Notes under the pieces: model-generated | Database searches by the model: none | Seen by the model: the letters and a program-made list of their open reading frames with translations, nothing else | What the model was told of the DNA's origin: nothing | Program-made: the position numbers and the translations under genes | NCBI GenBank assembly: GCA_002101905.1 | Contig: LQPU01000014.1 | Location: forward strand, 1-64,000 | Length of the DNA stretch: 64,000 nucleotides | DNA from: Mycobacterium shimoidei | GTDB taxonomy: Bacteria; Actinomycetota; Actinomycetes; Mycobacteriales; Mycobacteriaceae | Direction of reading: 5' to 3' | Shown here: positions 20,104 to 27,919 of the stretch, piece by piece | Layout: each line of letters starts with the position of its first letter | How positions within the stretch are numbered: position 1 is the stretch's first letter

Positions 20104-22281
20104 ATGGCTCGTCACCGCAGCAGCAAGACAATCGTTCTGGGCGCGGCTGCGGGAGCGTTTCTCGCGCTGGCGACCGCGCCGCCGGTGCACGCCGACTTCG
20201 GCTTCGACGACATTTTCGACCTTTTCGACCCGGCGGCCTATGCGGCCGCGGCCCCGGATTTCGAGAGCAGTCTGGACAGCCTGATCGGGCAGATTTCGGC
20301 GATTGACCCGTCGTTCATGTCCGGGATGCAACAACTCAACCTCTGGTTCGAAGACAACTGGATCAACACCCCGCTCGGTGAACAGGTCGACAGCCAGATC
20401 AATGCCTGGGCCGTCGCGGCCGGTATACCGCCGCTCATCGGTAACGGAACAGACGGTACGTTCGACAATCCCGACGGTGGTCCGGGCGGACTGTTGTTCG
20501 GCGACGGGGGCGACGGCTTCAGTTACGCCCCGGGCAGCGGCTTTCACGATGGCGGGGACGGCGGCGACGCGTCCTACTTCGGTAACGGGGGCGACGGCGG
20601 TGATGGCTCGGACGGCGGCGCCGGCGGCGACGGCGGTGATGGCGGGCTGTTCTACGGCAACGGCGGCGATGGCGGCAACGGCGGTGACGGCCTAGACGGC
20701 GCCGTCGGCGGTCATGGCGGTGACGGCGGTGACGCCATGGGGTGGTTCGGCATCGGCGGCGACGGCGGCAACGGCGGCGACGGCGGCAACCCGGGTGATT
20801 TGCCAGCCCTGGGCGGGGCCGGCGGCAACGGCAGCAGCCTGTTCGGCATCCACGGCGCGGCCGGTCATTTCGGCGCGCTGACCACCAGCGGTGACGACAC
20901 CAGCGCTCCGATCGGGATCACCGACGGCTGGCTGACCAACAGCGCGGGCCAGGTCGTCCTTTTGCACGGCCTCAACGAGGTGTACAAGGTGGCGCCGTTC
21001 GAGCCGTCGGCCGCCGGATTCGACGAAGACGACGCCGCGTTCCTGGCCGCCAACGGCTTCAACGCCGTGCGGTTGGGCGTCATCTGGGAGGCTGTGGAGC
21101 CCGCGCCGGGCGTCTTCAACGACGATTACCTCGCATCGATCGAGCAGACCGTGAACATCCTGCAAAGCCACGGCATCGTCGCCATCCTCGACTTCCATCA
21201 GGACGGCTACTCCGGCGCGTTCGGCGGCGAAGGCGCCCCGGCGTGGGCGGTGCAGGACGGCGGATTGCCCAACCCCGAGCTACCCTTCCCGCTCAACATC
21301 TTCTTCAATCCCGCCGAACAGCAGGCCTGGGAGTCGTTCTGGACCAACTCCGATGGCCCGAATGGTGTTGGGCTGGAGAACAGTTACGCGCAGATGCTCG
21401 AGTACGTGGCCAACTACTTCCGCGACAACCCCAACGTGGCCGGCTACGAAATCATGAACGAACCGTCGCCGGGCGCATCCACGTTCTACGCCACCCTGTT
21501 CGGCAACACGTTCTTCGACGCCCAGCAGCTGACTCCGTTCTACAACCAGGCGGCGTTGGCGATCCGCGCCGTCGACTCGGACACGCCGGTGTTGTTCGAA
21601 CCGAATGTGCTGTCCAATGCGGGAATACCCACCGGCCTGGGCACGGTGGATGTCGCGAACACCATTCTGTCGTTCCACAACTACTGCGCGTTCGACCTGG
21701 GTCCGTTCGGTTGCCTACCGAGCGTCGACGGGATCGTGGGCAACGCCCTGGCCTACGCGCAGGCGCACAACATCCCCGCGTTGATGACCGAATTCGGCGC
21801 CAGCTCCAACCAGGTTCAGGTCGGCGCGCCGATGGTAAGCGCCAACCAGCAGCTGCTCGGCTGGACAGAGTGGCAGTACAGCGGCAAGGGCGACATCACC
21901 ACCAGCGCGTCGCCGCCGAGCTCGGAATCGCTGGTGTTCGACCCTGCCCAGCCTCCGAGCGGTGACAACGTCAACACCCCAAACCTGCTGACACTGGCCC
22001 AGCCGTACCCGCAGCTGGTATCTGGGACGCCGAGCTCTTTCTCGTTTGAGAACGGCGTTTTCCAATTCAGCTACTCCACCGAGAGAGTCGACGGCGCAGG
22101 CAATTTCGATGCCGGAGCGCAGACCACCATCTCGGTGCCGACGATCGAATTCCCCAACGGCTATGAGGTGACCGTCACTGGAGGTCAAGTGATCTCAGCG
22201 CCAAACGCCGCCGAACTGGTGATCGCCCAAAACCCGGGCGCAACCAGCGTCAGCGTCACGGTGAGCCCGGCGGGCGGATAG
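20104..22281 (+). CDS. Exported PGRS-like protein with GH5 glycosidase domain
   Basis: A 725-residue protein in four parts. A Sec signal peptide (about 1-31, ending VHA) is followed by an acidic helical segment to about residue 110. A glycine-rich region (about 112-250) of GGDGG/GGNGG repeats opens with the LIGNG and GGLLFG patterns typical of PGRS domains, yet there is no PE domain. The rest is a GH5 hydrolase: LLHGLNEVYK, DFHQDGYS, GAPAWA, acid/base Glu453 in IMNEPS and nucleophile Glu563 in LMTEFGAS. The HQD and GAPAWA signatures resemble endoglycoceramidases, which cut the glycan from glycosphingolipids. ATG 20104 follows AGGAGGG by about 12 bases; a GTG at 20092 overlaps it. It lies where M. 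tuberculosis has dhaA. Confidence 0.85.
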   Translation: MARHRSSKTIVLGAAAGAFLALATAPPVHADFGFDDIFDLFDPAAYAAAAPDFESSLDSLIGQISAIDPSFMSGMQQLNLWFEDNWINTPLGEQVDSQINAWAVAAGIPPLIGNGTDGTFDNPDGGPGGLLFGDGGDGFSYAPGSGFHDGGDGGDASYFGNGGDGGDGSDGGAGGDGGDGGLFYGNGGDGGNGGDGLDGAVGGHGGDGGDAMGWFGIGGDGGNGGDGGNPGDLPALGGAGGNGSSLFGIHGAAGHFGALTTSGDDTSAPIGITDGWLTNSAGQVVLLHGLNEVYKVAPFEPSAAGFDEDDAAFLAANGFNAVRLGVIWEAVEPAPGVFNDDYLASIEQTVNILQSHGIVAILDFHQDGYSGAFGGEGAPAWAVQDGGLPNPELPFPLNIFFNPAEQQAWESFWTNSDGPNGVGLENSYAQMLEYVANYFRDNPNVAGYEIMNEPSPGASTFYATLFGNTFFDAQQLTPFYNQAALAIRAVDSDTPVLFEPNVLSNAGIPTGLGTVDVANTILSFHNYCAFDLGPFGCLPSVDGIVGNALAYAQAHNIPALMTEFGASSNQVQVGAPMVSANQQLLGWTEWQYSGKGDITTSASPPSSESLVFDPAQPPSGDNVNTPNLLTLAQPYPQLVSGTPSSFSFENGVFQFSYSTERVDGAGNFDAGAQTTISVPTIEFPNGYEVTVTGGQVISAPNAAELVIAQNPGATSVSVTVSPAGG
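20437..20853 (+). repeat. PGRS-like GGxGGx coding repeat
   Basis: Imperfect 9-base units of the type GGC-GGT-GAC/AAC encode GGDGG and GGNGG runs inside the hydrolase gene. Asp is used more often than the Ala/Asn seen in most PE_PGRS proteins, making the stretch strongly acidic. Confidence 0.75.
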
Positions 22282-22284
22282 CGT

Positions 22285-23841
22285 TCACGTGCCGCCGCGC
22301 GGTTTGGTCAGGCTGAATTTCTCCACCACGCTGATTGCCCCGAACGGCCCGGTGACCGCGTAGTGTGTCGCCTCGATCGAGGTATTCCCGCCGGGCAGGC
22401 CCGGGTCGACATCGAAGGCGACGAAACCGTAGGGGTGGTCGCGGTCGCGAAACGCCGACCACGGCGCATCCTCAACCACGTAGATCGGCGTTCGGCGCCC
22501 AGTCGCCGGATTGGGCCCGCCCACACCGGTGATCACCCGGCAACGGGGTTGGGGGAAGAACATCGTGTTCGACGGCGCCGAAGTGCCACCGCCGCCGATG
22601 ACGGTGTGCACGGTTCCCTTGGTGGTGTCGATGGCGCCGCCGCGGGTGTCGACCGGTATGGGCGTGCGGGTTTGGGTGTCCTGAGCCCCACGTATCGGGT
22701 GTGAACGTTCGTAGTGGTGTTCGTGACCGCATACCACCAGATCGACCGCATACCGGTCGAACAGCGGCAGCCACTGCTGGCGGATACCGAGGTCGGCTCC
22801 GTTGGTGCGGTCGGCGGTCGAGATCGCCGGCTGGTGCATGCACACCACAATCCAGTCCACGTCGGGATCGCGCCGCGCGTCGGCGAGTTCGGTTTCCAGC
22901 CAACGGCGTTGGGCGCCGCCGGAGTAGCCGTGCACATAGAAGTTGCCGCCGTCCTGATAGCAGACGTCGTCGTTGTTGAGGCTGATCACCCGCACCGATC
23001 CGGCGGTGAAGGAATACCACAGGCCGCGTAGCGGCGCCTCGGCCCCGGAATCTGGCAATTCGAAGAATGCCTGGTAGGCCGCGAATCCGACTGGGCCATT
23101 GCCCATTTCGTTCTCGTGATTGCCCGCGGCCGGCATCCACGGCCGGTAACGCGCTGAGCGGGTGTTGTTTTCGAACCAGTCCGACCAGGTGCGGATTCGA
23201 TCATGGGCCAGGTTGGCATAACACAGGTCGCCGTTGACCAGGTTGAACAGCGGGGCAATGCGTTCGATCGCCGCGGTGGTGTCACCGGCGGCCGGCGACC
23301 CGAGATTGTCGCTGACGTAGGTGGTGCCGTTGAGCCGGCCGAGCGTCGGGGTAGCTTGGTCGCCGAAGCTGGTGAAAGACAATGGCTTTCGACCAGACGG
23401 AGCTGTACGTACCGTGCCCAGCTCCGGTTCGGCGCCGTCGTGGACGGCGGCGTAGATGTATTCGGTGTCCGGCGTGAGGTTGTCCAGCAGCGCATGGTTG
23501 ACGCGGACCTCGGTGCCCGACTTGGCATCGCGGTAGGTGCGGGTCTGGGCCTGCACTGTGCTGCCAAAGCCCGATGTCGGGGTCCCCACCATCACTCGCG
23601 GGTTGCCGACCGGGTCGATGCTGTGCCAGGACACCACCACCTGGCGGGCAGCGTTTTTGCCGAACTGCAGGTGCAGGCCACCCACCGGCGGCGCGCCGCT
23701 GCGGTCGGGCTGCGTCCACAGCCCGGGACCCGATGGACGCAGCAGCGTGGCCCCGGCCCCGCCGACACCCACGCCGAGGATCGCGGCTGCCCCCGCCGTC
23801 AACAAGGTCCGACGGCGAATGCCGTCGTGGTTTTCACCCAC
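22285..23841 (-). CDS. Tat-exported purple acid phosphatase-like protein
   Basis: About 518 residues. The N-terminus has a twin-arginine signal, RRRTLLTAGAA, then a hydrophobic stretch. A fibronectin-like N-terminal domain leads to a metallophosphoesterase domain with GDLCYAN, AGNHENE and GHEHHYER, the ligand motifs of the dinuclear metal centre of purple acid phosphatases. It probably hydrolyses phosphate esters in the cell envelope. This corresponds to Rv2577. The GTG at 23841 is the best start that keeps the Tat signal near the N-terminus, but its ribosome site is weak. It is tail-to-tail with the GH5 gene (three bases apart) and divergent from the class II aldolase gene. Confidence 0.87.
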   Translation of the reverse strand: MGENHDGIRRRTLLTAGAAAILGVGVGGAGATLLRPSGPGLWTQPDRSGAPPVGGLHLQFGKNAARQVVVSWHSIDPVGNPRVMVGTPTSGFGSTVQAQTRTYRDAKSGTEVRVNHALLDNLTPDTEYIYAAVHDGAEPELGTVRTAPSGRKPLSFTSFGDQATPTLGRLNGTTYVSDNLGSPAAGDTTAAIERIAPLFNLVNGDLCYANLAHDRIRTWSDWFENNTRSARYRPWMPAAGNHENEMGNGPVGFAAYQAFFELPDSGAEAPLRGLWYSFTAGSVRVISLNNDDVCYQDGGNFYVHGYSGGAQRRWLETELADARRDPDVDWIVVCMHQPAISTADRTNGADLGIRQQWLPLFDRYAVDLVVCGHEHHYERSHPIRGAQDTQTRTPIPVDTRGGAIDTTKGTVHTVIGGGGTSAPSNTMFFPQPRCRVITGVGGPNPATGRRTPIYVVEDAPWSAFRDRDHPYGFVAFDVDPGLPGGNTSIEATHYAVTGPFGAISVVEKFSLTKPRGGT

Positions 23842-23923
23842 CCCTGTTTCATACCGGATGTTCGCCGCGTAGGTGCTTGTGCACCTCTGACCGCACACTC
23901 GATGGCCAAGTAATCTGGCATAG

Positions 23924-24709
23924 ATGGCAACCACGTTCTCCGATTCGAAGGCCGATCTGATGCGGCGCGCGCAGGACGGCCTTGCCGCCAACGTCGGTGA
24001 GTCCGGGCTGACTACCCGGCAGAAGCTGGCGCTGACCTGCCGCGTGCTGTTCGATGCCGGACATGACTCGGGTCTGGCCGGGCAGATCACCGCGCGGGCC
24101 GAGCAGCCCGGCACCTACTACACCCAACGGCTGGGCCTGGGGTTCGACGAGATCACCGAGGGAAATCTGCTCACCGTCGACGAAGACCTCAACGTGCTCG
24201 ACGGCGAGGGAATGGCCAATCCCGCCAACCGGTTTCACAGCTGGATCTACCGAGCGCGGCCCGATGTGCAGTGCATTGTGCATACGCATCCCTTCTATGT
24301 GGCAGCTCTGTCGATGCTCGAGGTGCCGTTGGTCGTGTCGCAGATGGACACCACACCGCTCTATGACGACTGCGCTTTCTTGGCCGACTGGCCCGGGGTT
24401 CCGGTCGGCAACGAAGAGGGCGAGATCATCTCCGCCGCGCTCGGCGACAAGAAGGCCATCCTGCTGGCGCACCACGGCCAGGTGGTGGCCGGAGCCAGCG
24501 TCGAGGAAGCTTGCTCGCTGGCCGTGCTCATCGAGCGGGCCGCCAGGCTGCAGCTGGCCGCGATGGCCGCCGGCACCATCAAGGAGCTGCCGGAGTCGCT
24601 GGCCCGCGAGGCCCATGACTGGACACTGAGGCCCGCACGCAGCCAAGCGAACTTCGCCTACTACGCTCGTCGAGCGCTTGCCCGACACCCCGACGTGCTG
24701 ACCAGTTGA
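23924..24709 (+). CDS. Class II aldolase/adducin family protein
   Basis: A 261-residue protein of the class II aldolase fold. Zinc ligands are visible as HTHP (H120, H122) and AHHG (near H184), with FHSWIYR preceding them. Family members cleave or epimerise sugar phosphates or related hydroxy-acids (fuculose-, rhamnulose- or ribulose-phosphate type). Which substrate applies cannot be told. The start ATG lies 82 bases from the divergent phosphatase gene. It overlaps or abuts the next gene (stop at 24709, next GTG at 24721 with its ribosome site on the stop codon), so the two are surely cotranscribed. Confidence 0.85.
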   Translation: MATTFSDSKADLMRRAQDGLAANVGESGLTTRQKLALTCRVLFDAGHDSGLAGQITARAEQPGTYYTQRLGLGFDEITEGNLLTVDEDLNVLDGEGMANPANRFHSWIYRARPDVQCIVHTHPFYVAALSMLEVPLVVSQMDTTPLYDDCAFLADWPGVPVGNEEGEIISAALGDKKAILLAHHGQVVAGASVEEACSLAVLIERAARLQLAAMAAGTIKELPESLAREAHDWTLRPARSQANFAYYARRALARHPDVLTS

Positions 24710-24720
24710 GGAGCTTCGCG

Positions 24721-25596
24721 GTGCCCGAGATCCACGGAATCATCGCCTACCCGGTGACCCCGTTCGATTCGACCGACAGCATCGACACCGCGGCACTCAG
24801 CGCGCTGGTCGACCGGTTGGTGAGTGCCGGGGTGCACGCCATCGCCCCGCTCGGCAGCACCGGCGAACTGGCCTATCTGGACGAATCCGAGTTCGACGCT
24901 GTCGTGGACACCACGATCGCGGCGACCGACGGCCGGGTGCCCGTCGTCGTCGGCGCGTCAGACCTGACCACTGCCAACACAATTCGGCGTGCCCGGTATG
25001 CGGAGAAGGCGGGCGCCGCCGCGGTCATGATCTTGCCGGTGTCCTACTGGAAGCTCACCGAGCGCGAGATCACCGCGCACTACGCCAGTATCGGCGAGTC
25101 GATCGGAATTCCGATCATGGCCTACAACAACCCGGCCACCAGCGGGATCGACATGAGTCCCGAGCTGTTGGTCCGGATGTTCGAGACTATCGACAACCTG
25201 ACCATGGTCAAGGAGTCCACCGGTGAGCTGTCGCGGATGCGGCGGATCGCCGAGCTCAGTGGCGGACAGCTGCCGTTCTACAACGGCAGCAATCCGTTGG
25301 TGCTCGACGCGTTACGAGTGGGTGCGGCCGGTTGGTGCACGGCCGCGCCCTGCCTGCGCCCACAACCGTGCATCGATCTGTACGACGCGGTGCGCGGCGG
25401 GGATTTGGCTCGGGCGGAAGCGATTTACGCCGAACTCAAGCCGCTGCTGGAGTTCATCGTCGCCGGCGGCCTGCCCACCACGGTGAAGGCCGGCCTCGAA
25501 TTGCTCGGCGCCGGGGTGGGCGATCCTCGTCGCCCGCTGTTGCCGCTCGACGACGCGGGCCGCGCCGAGTTGCGGGGCTTGCTGACCAGCGTCTGA
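24721..25596 (+). CDS. DapA-family aldolase/lyase
   Basis: A 291-residue (beta/alpha)8 protein of the dihydrodipicolinate synthase/N-acetylneuraminate lyase superfamily. GSTGE at 45-49, Tyr135 in AYNNPAT and Schiff-base Lys164 in MVKEST are all in place. It is probably not the lysine-pathway DapA because it is paired with a class II aldolase gene and lacks any dap context; a catabolic 2-keto-acid aldolase or dehydratase is more likely. GTG 24721 has GAGGAG upstream; a TTG at 24706 is in frame but sits before that site. Confidence 0.82.
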   Translation: MPEIHGIIAYPVTPFDSTDSIDTAALSALVDRLVSAGVHAIAPLGSTGELAYLDESEFDAVVDTTIAATDGRVPVVVGASDLTTANTIRRARYAEKAGAAAVMILPVSYWKLTEREITAHYASIGESIGIPIMAYNNPATSGIDMSPELLVRMFETIDNLTMVKESTGELSRMRRIAELSGGQLPFYNGSNPLVLDALRVGAAGWCTAAPCLRPQPCIDLYDAVRGGDLARAEAIYAELKPLLEFIVAGGLPTTVKAGLELLGAGVGDPRRPLLPLDDAGRAELRGLLTSV

Positions 25597-25916
25597 ACCA
25601 GCCCAGTATCGCAGTCAGCAAATATTTGGGCGTCTTCGCGATGGGGCGCTGACGTGGAGTTGTCTAACTGGCGGGTAACTTTCGCAAATTCACCGGCCGA
25701 CCTGCACCCGACCCGTATCGCGGGTTTGGGTTGGACATATCGGCATCAGATGTCCTATCACCAGGCACTTTAATACCTTCTGCATCACCAGCCAGAGAAA
25801 TCCGATCGCAAATAATTTTCAAATATGTGTTGTCTATTAGGTTACTCTTAAGTAGGGTTACGGTCCGTCGGATTCGCCGCTGCCCCGCGCGGGGGCTGTC
25901 AGCAAAGGAGATTTCT
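25597..25916. other. AT-rich intergenic region before the GjpA-like gene
   Basis: 320 bases without a gene. About 25735-25865 is distinctly AT-rich for this genome, and probably carries the promoter of the gene starting at 25917. An AAGGAG ribosome site lies at 25905-25910. I saw no strong hairpin or known motif. Confidence 0.5.
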
Positions 25917-26783
25917 GTGCAGCAAGTTCTTCGTCCGTACCTGACCGCTGGTGTCGTCCTGGCAGGTGCCAGCCTCATCGCCCTCACTCCGATGGCGGGA
26001 TCGCACGATATTCAGCAACGGGCGGTTCAGCTCGTCGCCGACACTGACCCGGTCACGGTCTGGACCGAGTTCTTCGAAACCACGCAGAACAATCTGAATC
26101 ACCTGAGCGAGCTGGTGGCCGCCGACCCAAATCCGATCCTGGACCAAATCATCGCCAATCAGGCCGCAAGCTCCGAGCAACTCAACACCGCAGCCGAAAC
26201 CGCCTTCCAAGGCCTCAACGACTACTTCAGCGGCGACGCGCCGCTGAACTTTCCCGACGCGTTCCAGCAGGGCATCGACATGATCAACAACGGCGATGCT
26301 GCGGACGGATTCGCGCAAATCTACGACGCGTTCATCGTGTTCCCGGGACTGCAGATCCTCCCGCTTGTCACGCAGCTCGGAGATGTCGTCGAGGGGCAGT
26401 TCGACAACACGGCCGCGGGAGTCACCGCCCTCTTCGACGGGCTGTTCGGCCCGGTGCTCGCGCTCATCGACGCCGGCTTTTCGCAGTCAAAGGCGCTCGG
26501 CGGCGTGTTCGGGGACCTTTCTTCCGAACTGCAATCCGGTGATTTGGAAGGGTACTTCAACACGCTGCTGGCCGCCCCGGCCACGATCATGGGCGGTTTG
26601 CTCAACGGAGTCTCACCCGACGCCGGCTTGCTGTCGGAGGGCAGCTTGGGATTCTTCAACTCGTTGTACAACCTGCAAGTCGCAATCGCCGATGCGATCA
26701 CGCCGTCGGCCGACACCGACTTCGGTGCGGCGCTGACGGACATGTTCGCCGGATTCGATCTGACCGACTTCCTGCCGGTCTGA
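25917..26783 (+). CDS. GjpA-like putative outer-membrane porin
   Basis: A 288-residue exported protein. The N-terminus QQVLRPYLTAGVVLAGAS is a signal segment of the kind seen in mycobacterial proteins commonly annotated as outer-membrane porin GjpA; the mature part is rich in Asp, Phe, Leu and amphipathic stretches and lacks cysteine. The porin function is by family name only and is not demonstrated by anything in the sequence. The GTG at 25917 follows AAGGAG at six bases. A 12-bp stem terminator follows the stop codon. A second, much shorter protein with the same kind of leader is encoded at 50533. Confidence 0.7.
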   Translation: MQQVLRPYLTAGVVLAGASLIALTPMAGSHDIQQRAVQLVADTDPVTVWTEFFETTQNNLNHLSELVAADPNPILDQIIANQAASSEQLNTAAETAFQGLNDYFSGDAPLNFPDAFQQGIDMINNGDAADGFAQIYDAFIVFPGLQILPLVTQLGDVVEGQFDNTAAGVTALFDGLFGPVLALIDAGFSQSKALGGVFGDLSSELQSGDLEGYFNTLLAAPATIMGGLLNGVSPDAGLLSEGSLGFFNSLYNLQVAIADAITPSADTDFGAALTDMFAGFDLTDFLPV

Positions 26784-26795
26784 GCCAAAGACCAA

Positions 26796-26840
26796 GCCTG
26801 TGCGGCGGCCGGGGCGCTAAATGCCCAGCGCCGCACAGGC
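26796..26840. terminator. Bidirectional hairpin terminator
   Basis: GCCTGTGCGGCG (26796-26807) and its exact complement CGCCGCACAGGC (26829-26840) form a 12-bp stem between two convergent genes; the right arm overlaps the last codons of the minus-strand gene. No U-tract is present, which is usual for mycobacterial terminators. Confidence 0.65.
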
Positions 26841-27857
26841 CCCCAGGATCGTCGTGGACACGTAGCTTGCTGCGTTGGCCAGATGGTTATCGGCCGGCAC
26901 ATAGCTGGGCAGCGCGACGACGAATGCGCGGCGATACTGTGCCGACAGGTTGGCCAGATCTTGCCATATCGGGTTAGAGCTTTGCCGCCCAAGCAGTTCC
27001 AGCTTGCCGGCGAAAGCGTTCATCACCGACGCGACGGCGTAGTTGGTGGCCTTTTGCTCCTTGTTCCAGTAGATCGACGGGATGTTGGGATCGATCTGCT
27101 GCCAGGCGGCCGTATTTTTTCCGAACTGGTCCAACGCCGTTCTCCAGTCCCGACAAACAGGGCTGGTGGTAGTGAGAAACGGCTGGGGGTTGGCGGGATT
27201 GCCCAGCGGTGCGGTCTGCTGGGGTGGTGCCGGCGGCGGCACCAGCGGCCCGCGGGCTGCCGCCGAACCATCGACGATGGCCGCGCAGATCGCCCCCAGC
27301 GCGGACGCCGCGCTGTTGGCGGCGCCGGCAAGGTTGTCGTCGGCCGGGGTGTATTTGGGAATGCGCTCGGCGTAAGCACGTGCGTAGGCGATGAACTGCT
27401 CGTAGAGCTCACGCATGACCCGATGCGGGGTCAACTTCACCAATCCGACCGCCTGCGCGGCGGCGCCACGCATCGACTGCCCTGCCGCCATGAACTGCAT
27501 GCGCTGCTTGTCGTTCCAGGCCGAGGCCGGAACCGACCGGTCGCGCTCGTTCCAGATGCCTTCGCCGCCGGAGGACAACGCGTTGTTGATGGCGGTCCAC
27601 GCTGCGCAGCTGGGATCTTCGGTGATGACGGTGACCGGCCCGTTGTCGTTGGCGCTGGCGATGTTCGCGGCGTCTTGGCCGGAGGGATCGGACTGGCCCG
27701 CGGGTTTGGTGCTCGGATCCCCGCCCCCGAATAGCAATGTCACCGCGAGGACGGTGGCCAAGACCGCCATCAGGGTTACCGCGCCCAACGCCCACTTGAG
27801 ATTTTTGTGGTCTTTTGGCGCCTCCGTATCAGACGTCACGGGGGCAAGCTTAGTCAC
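26817..27857 (-). CDS. Internally duplicated membrane-anchored protein
   Basis: About 346 residues: a short cytoplasmic tail, one membrane helix (about 22-43), then two homologous extracytoplasmic domains at about 80-190 and 230-345 joined by a Pro-rich linker. Both domains start with a Cys (DPSC, SPVC), contain WN-K/DKQ-type motifs, and end with a P-x-Y-x-PAD-x-x-LA-x-AA stretch and GA-x-CAA, so each probably has one disulfide. I do not recognise a named family. GTG 27857 is chosen; an alternative GTG at 27884 adds nine residues, and neither has a strong ribosome site. The SOS box at 27897-27912 lies just upstream and could affect this gene too. Confidence 0.72.
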   Translation of the reverse strand: MTKLAPVTSDTEAPKDHKNLKWALGAVTLMAVLATVLAVTLLFGGGDPSTKPAGQSDPSGQDAANIASANDNGPVTVITEDPSCAAWTAINNALSSGGEGIWNERDRSVPASAWNDKQRMQFMAAGQSMRGAAAQAVGLVKLTPHRVMRELYEQFIAYARAYAERIPKYTPADDNLAGAANSAASALGAICAAIVDGSAAARGPLVPPPAPPQQTAPLGNPANPQPFLTTTSPVCRDWRTALDQFGKNTAAWQQIDPNIPSIYWNKEQKATNYAVASVMNAFAGKLELLGRQSSNPIWQDLANLSAQYRRAFVVALPSYVPADNHLANAASYVSTTILGACAALGI

Positions 27858-27885
27858 GGTCTTGGCGCCGCCGCGCAGAATCACC

Positions 27886-27912
27886 TTGACATCGGATCGA
27901 ACACAGGTTCGA
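27886..27912 (+). promoter_or_regulatory. SOS (LexA) box with -35 hexamer
   Basis: TCGAAC-ACAG-GTTCGA at 27897-27912 matches the mycobacterial LexA box consensus TCGAAC(N4)GTTCGA exactly. A perfect TTGACA lies at 27886-27891, so LexA bound here would cover the promoter. The radical SAM gene starts eight bases after the box. Rv2578c, the M. tuberculosis orthologue, is a known member of the LexA regulon. Confidence 0.88.
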
Positions 27913-27919
27913 ATAAAGT

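Noticed and set aside
24721..25596. Biosynthetic dapA of the lysine pathway
   Set aside because: Catalytic residues fit the superfamily, but pairing with a class II aldolase gene and absence of dap context make a catabolic enzyme more likely.
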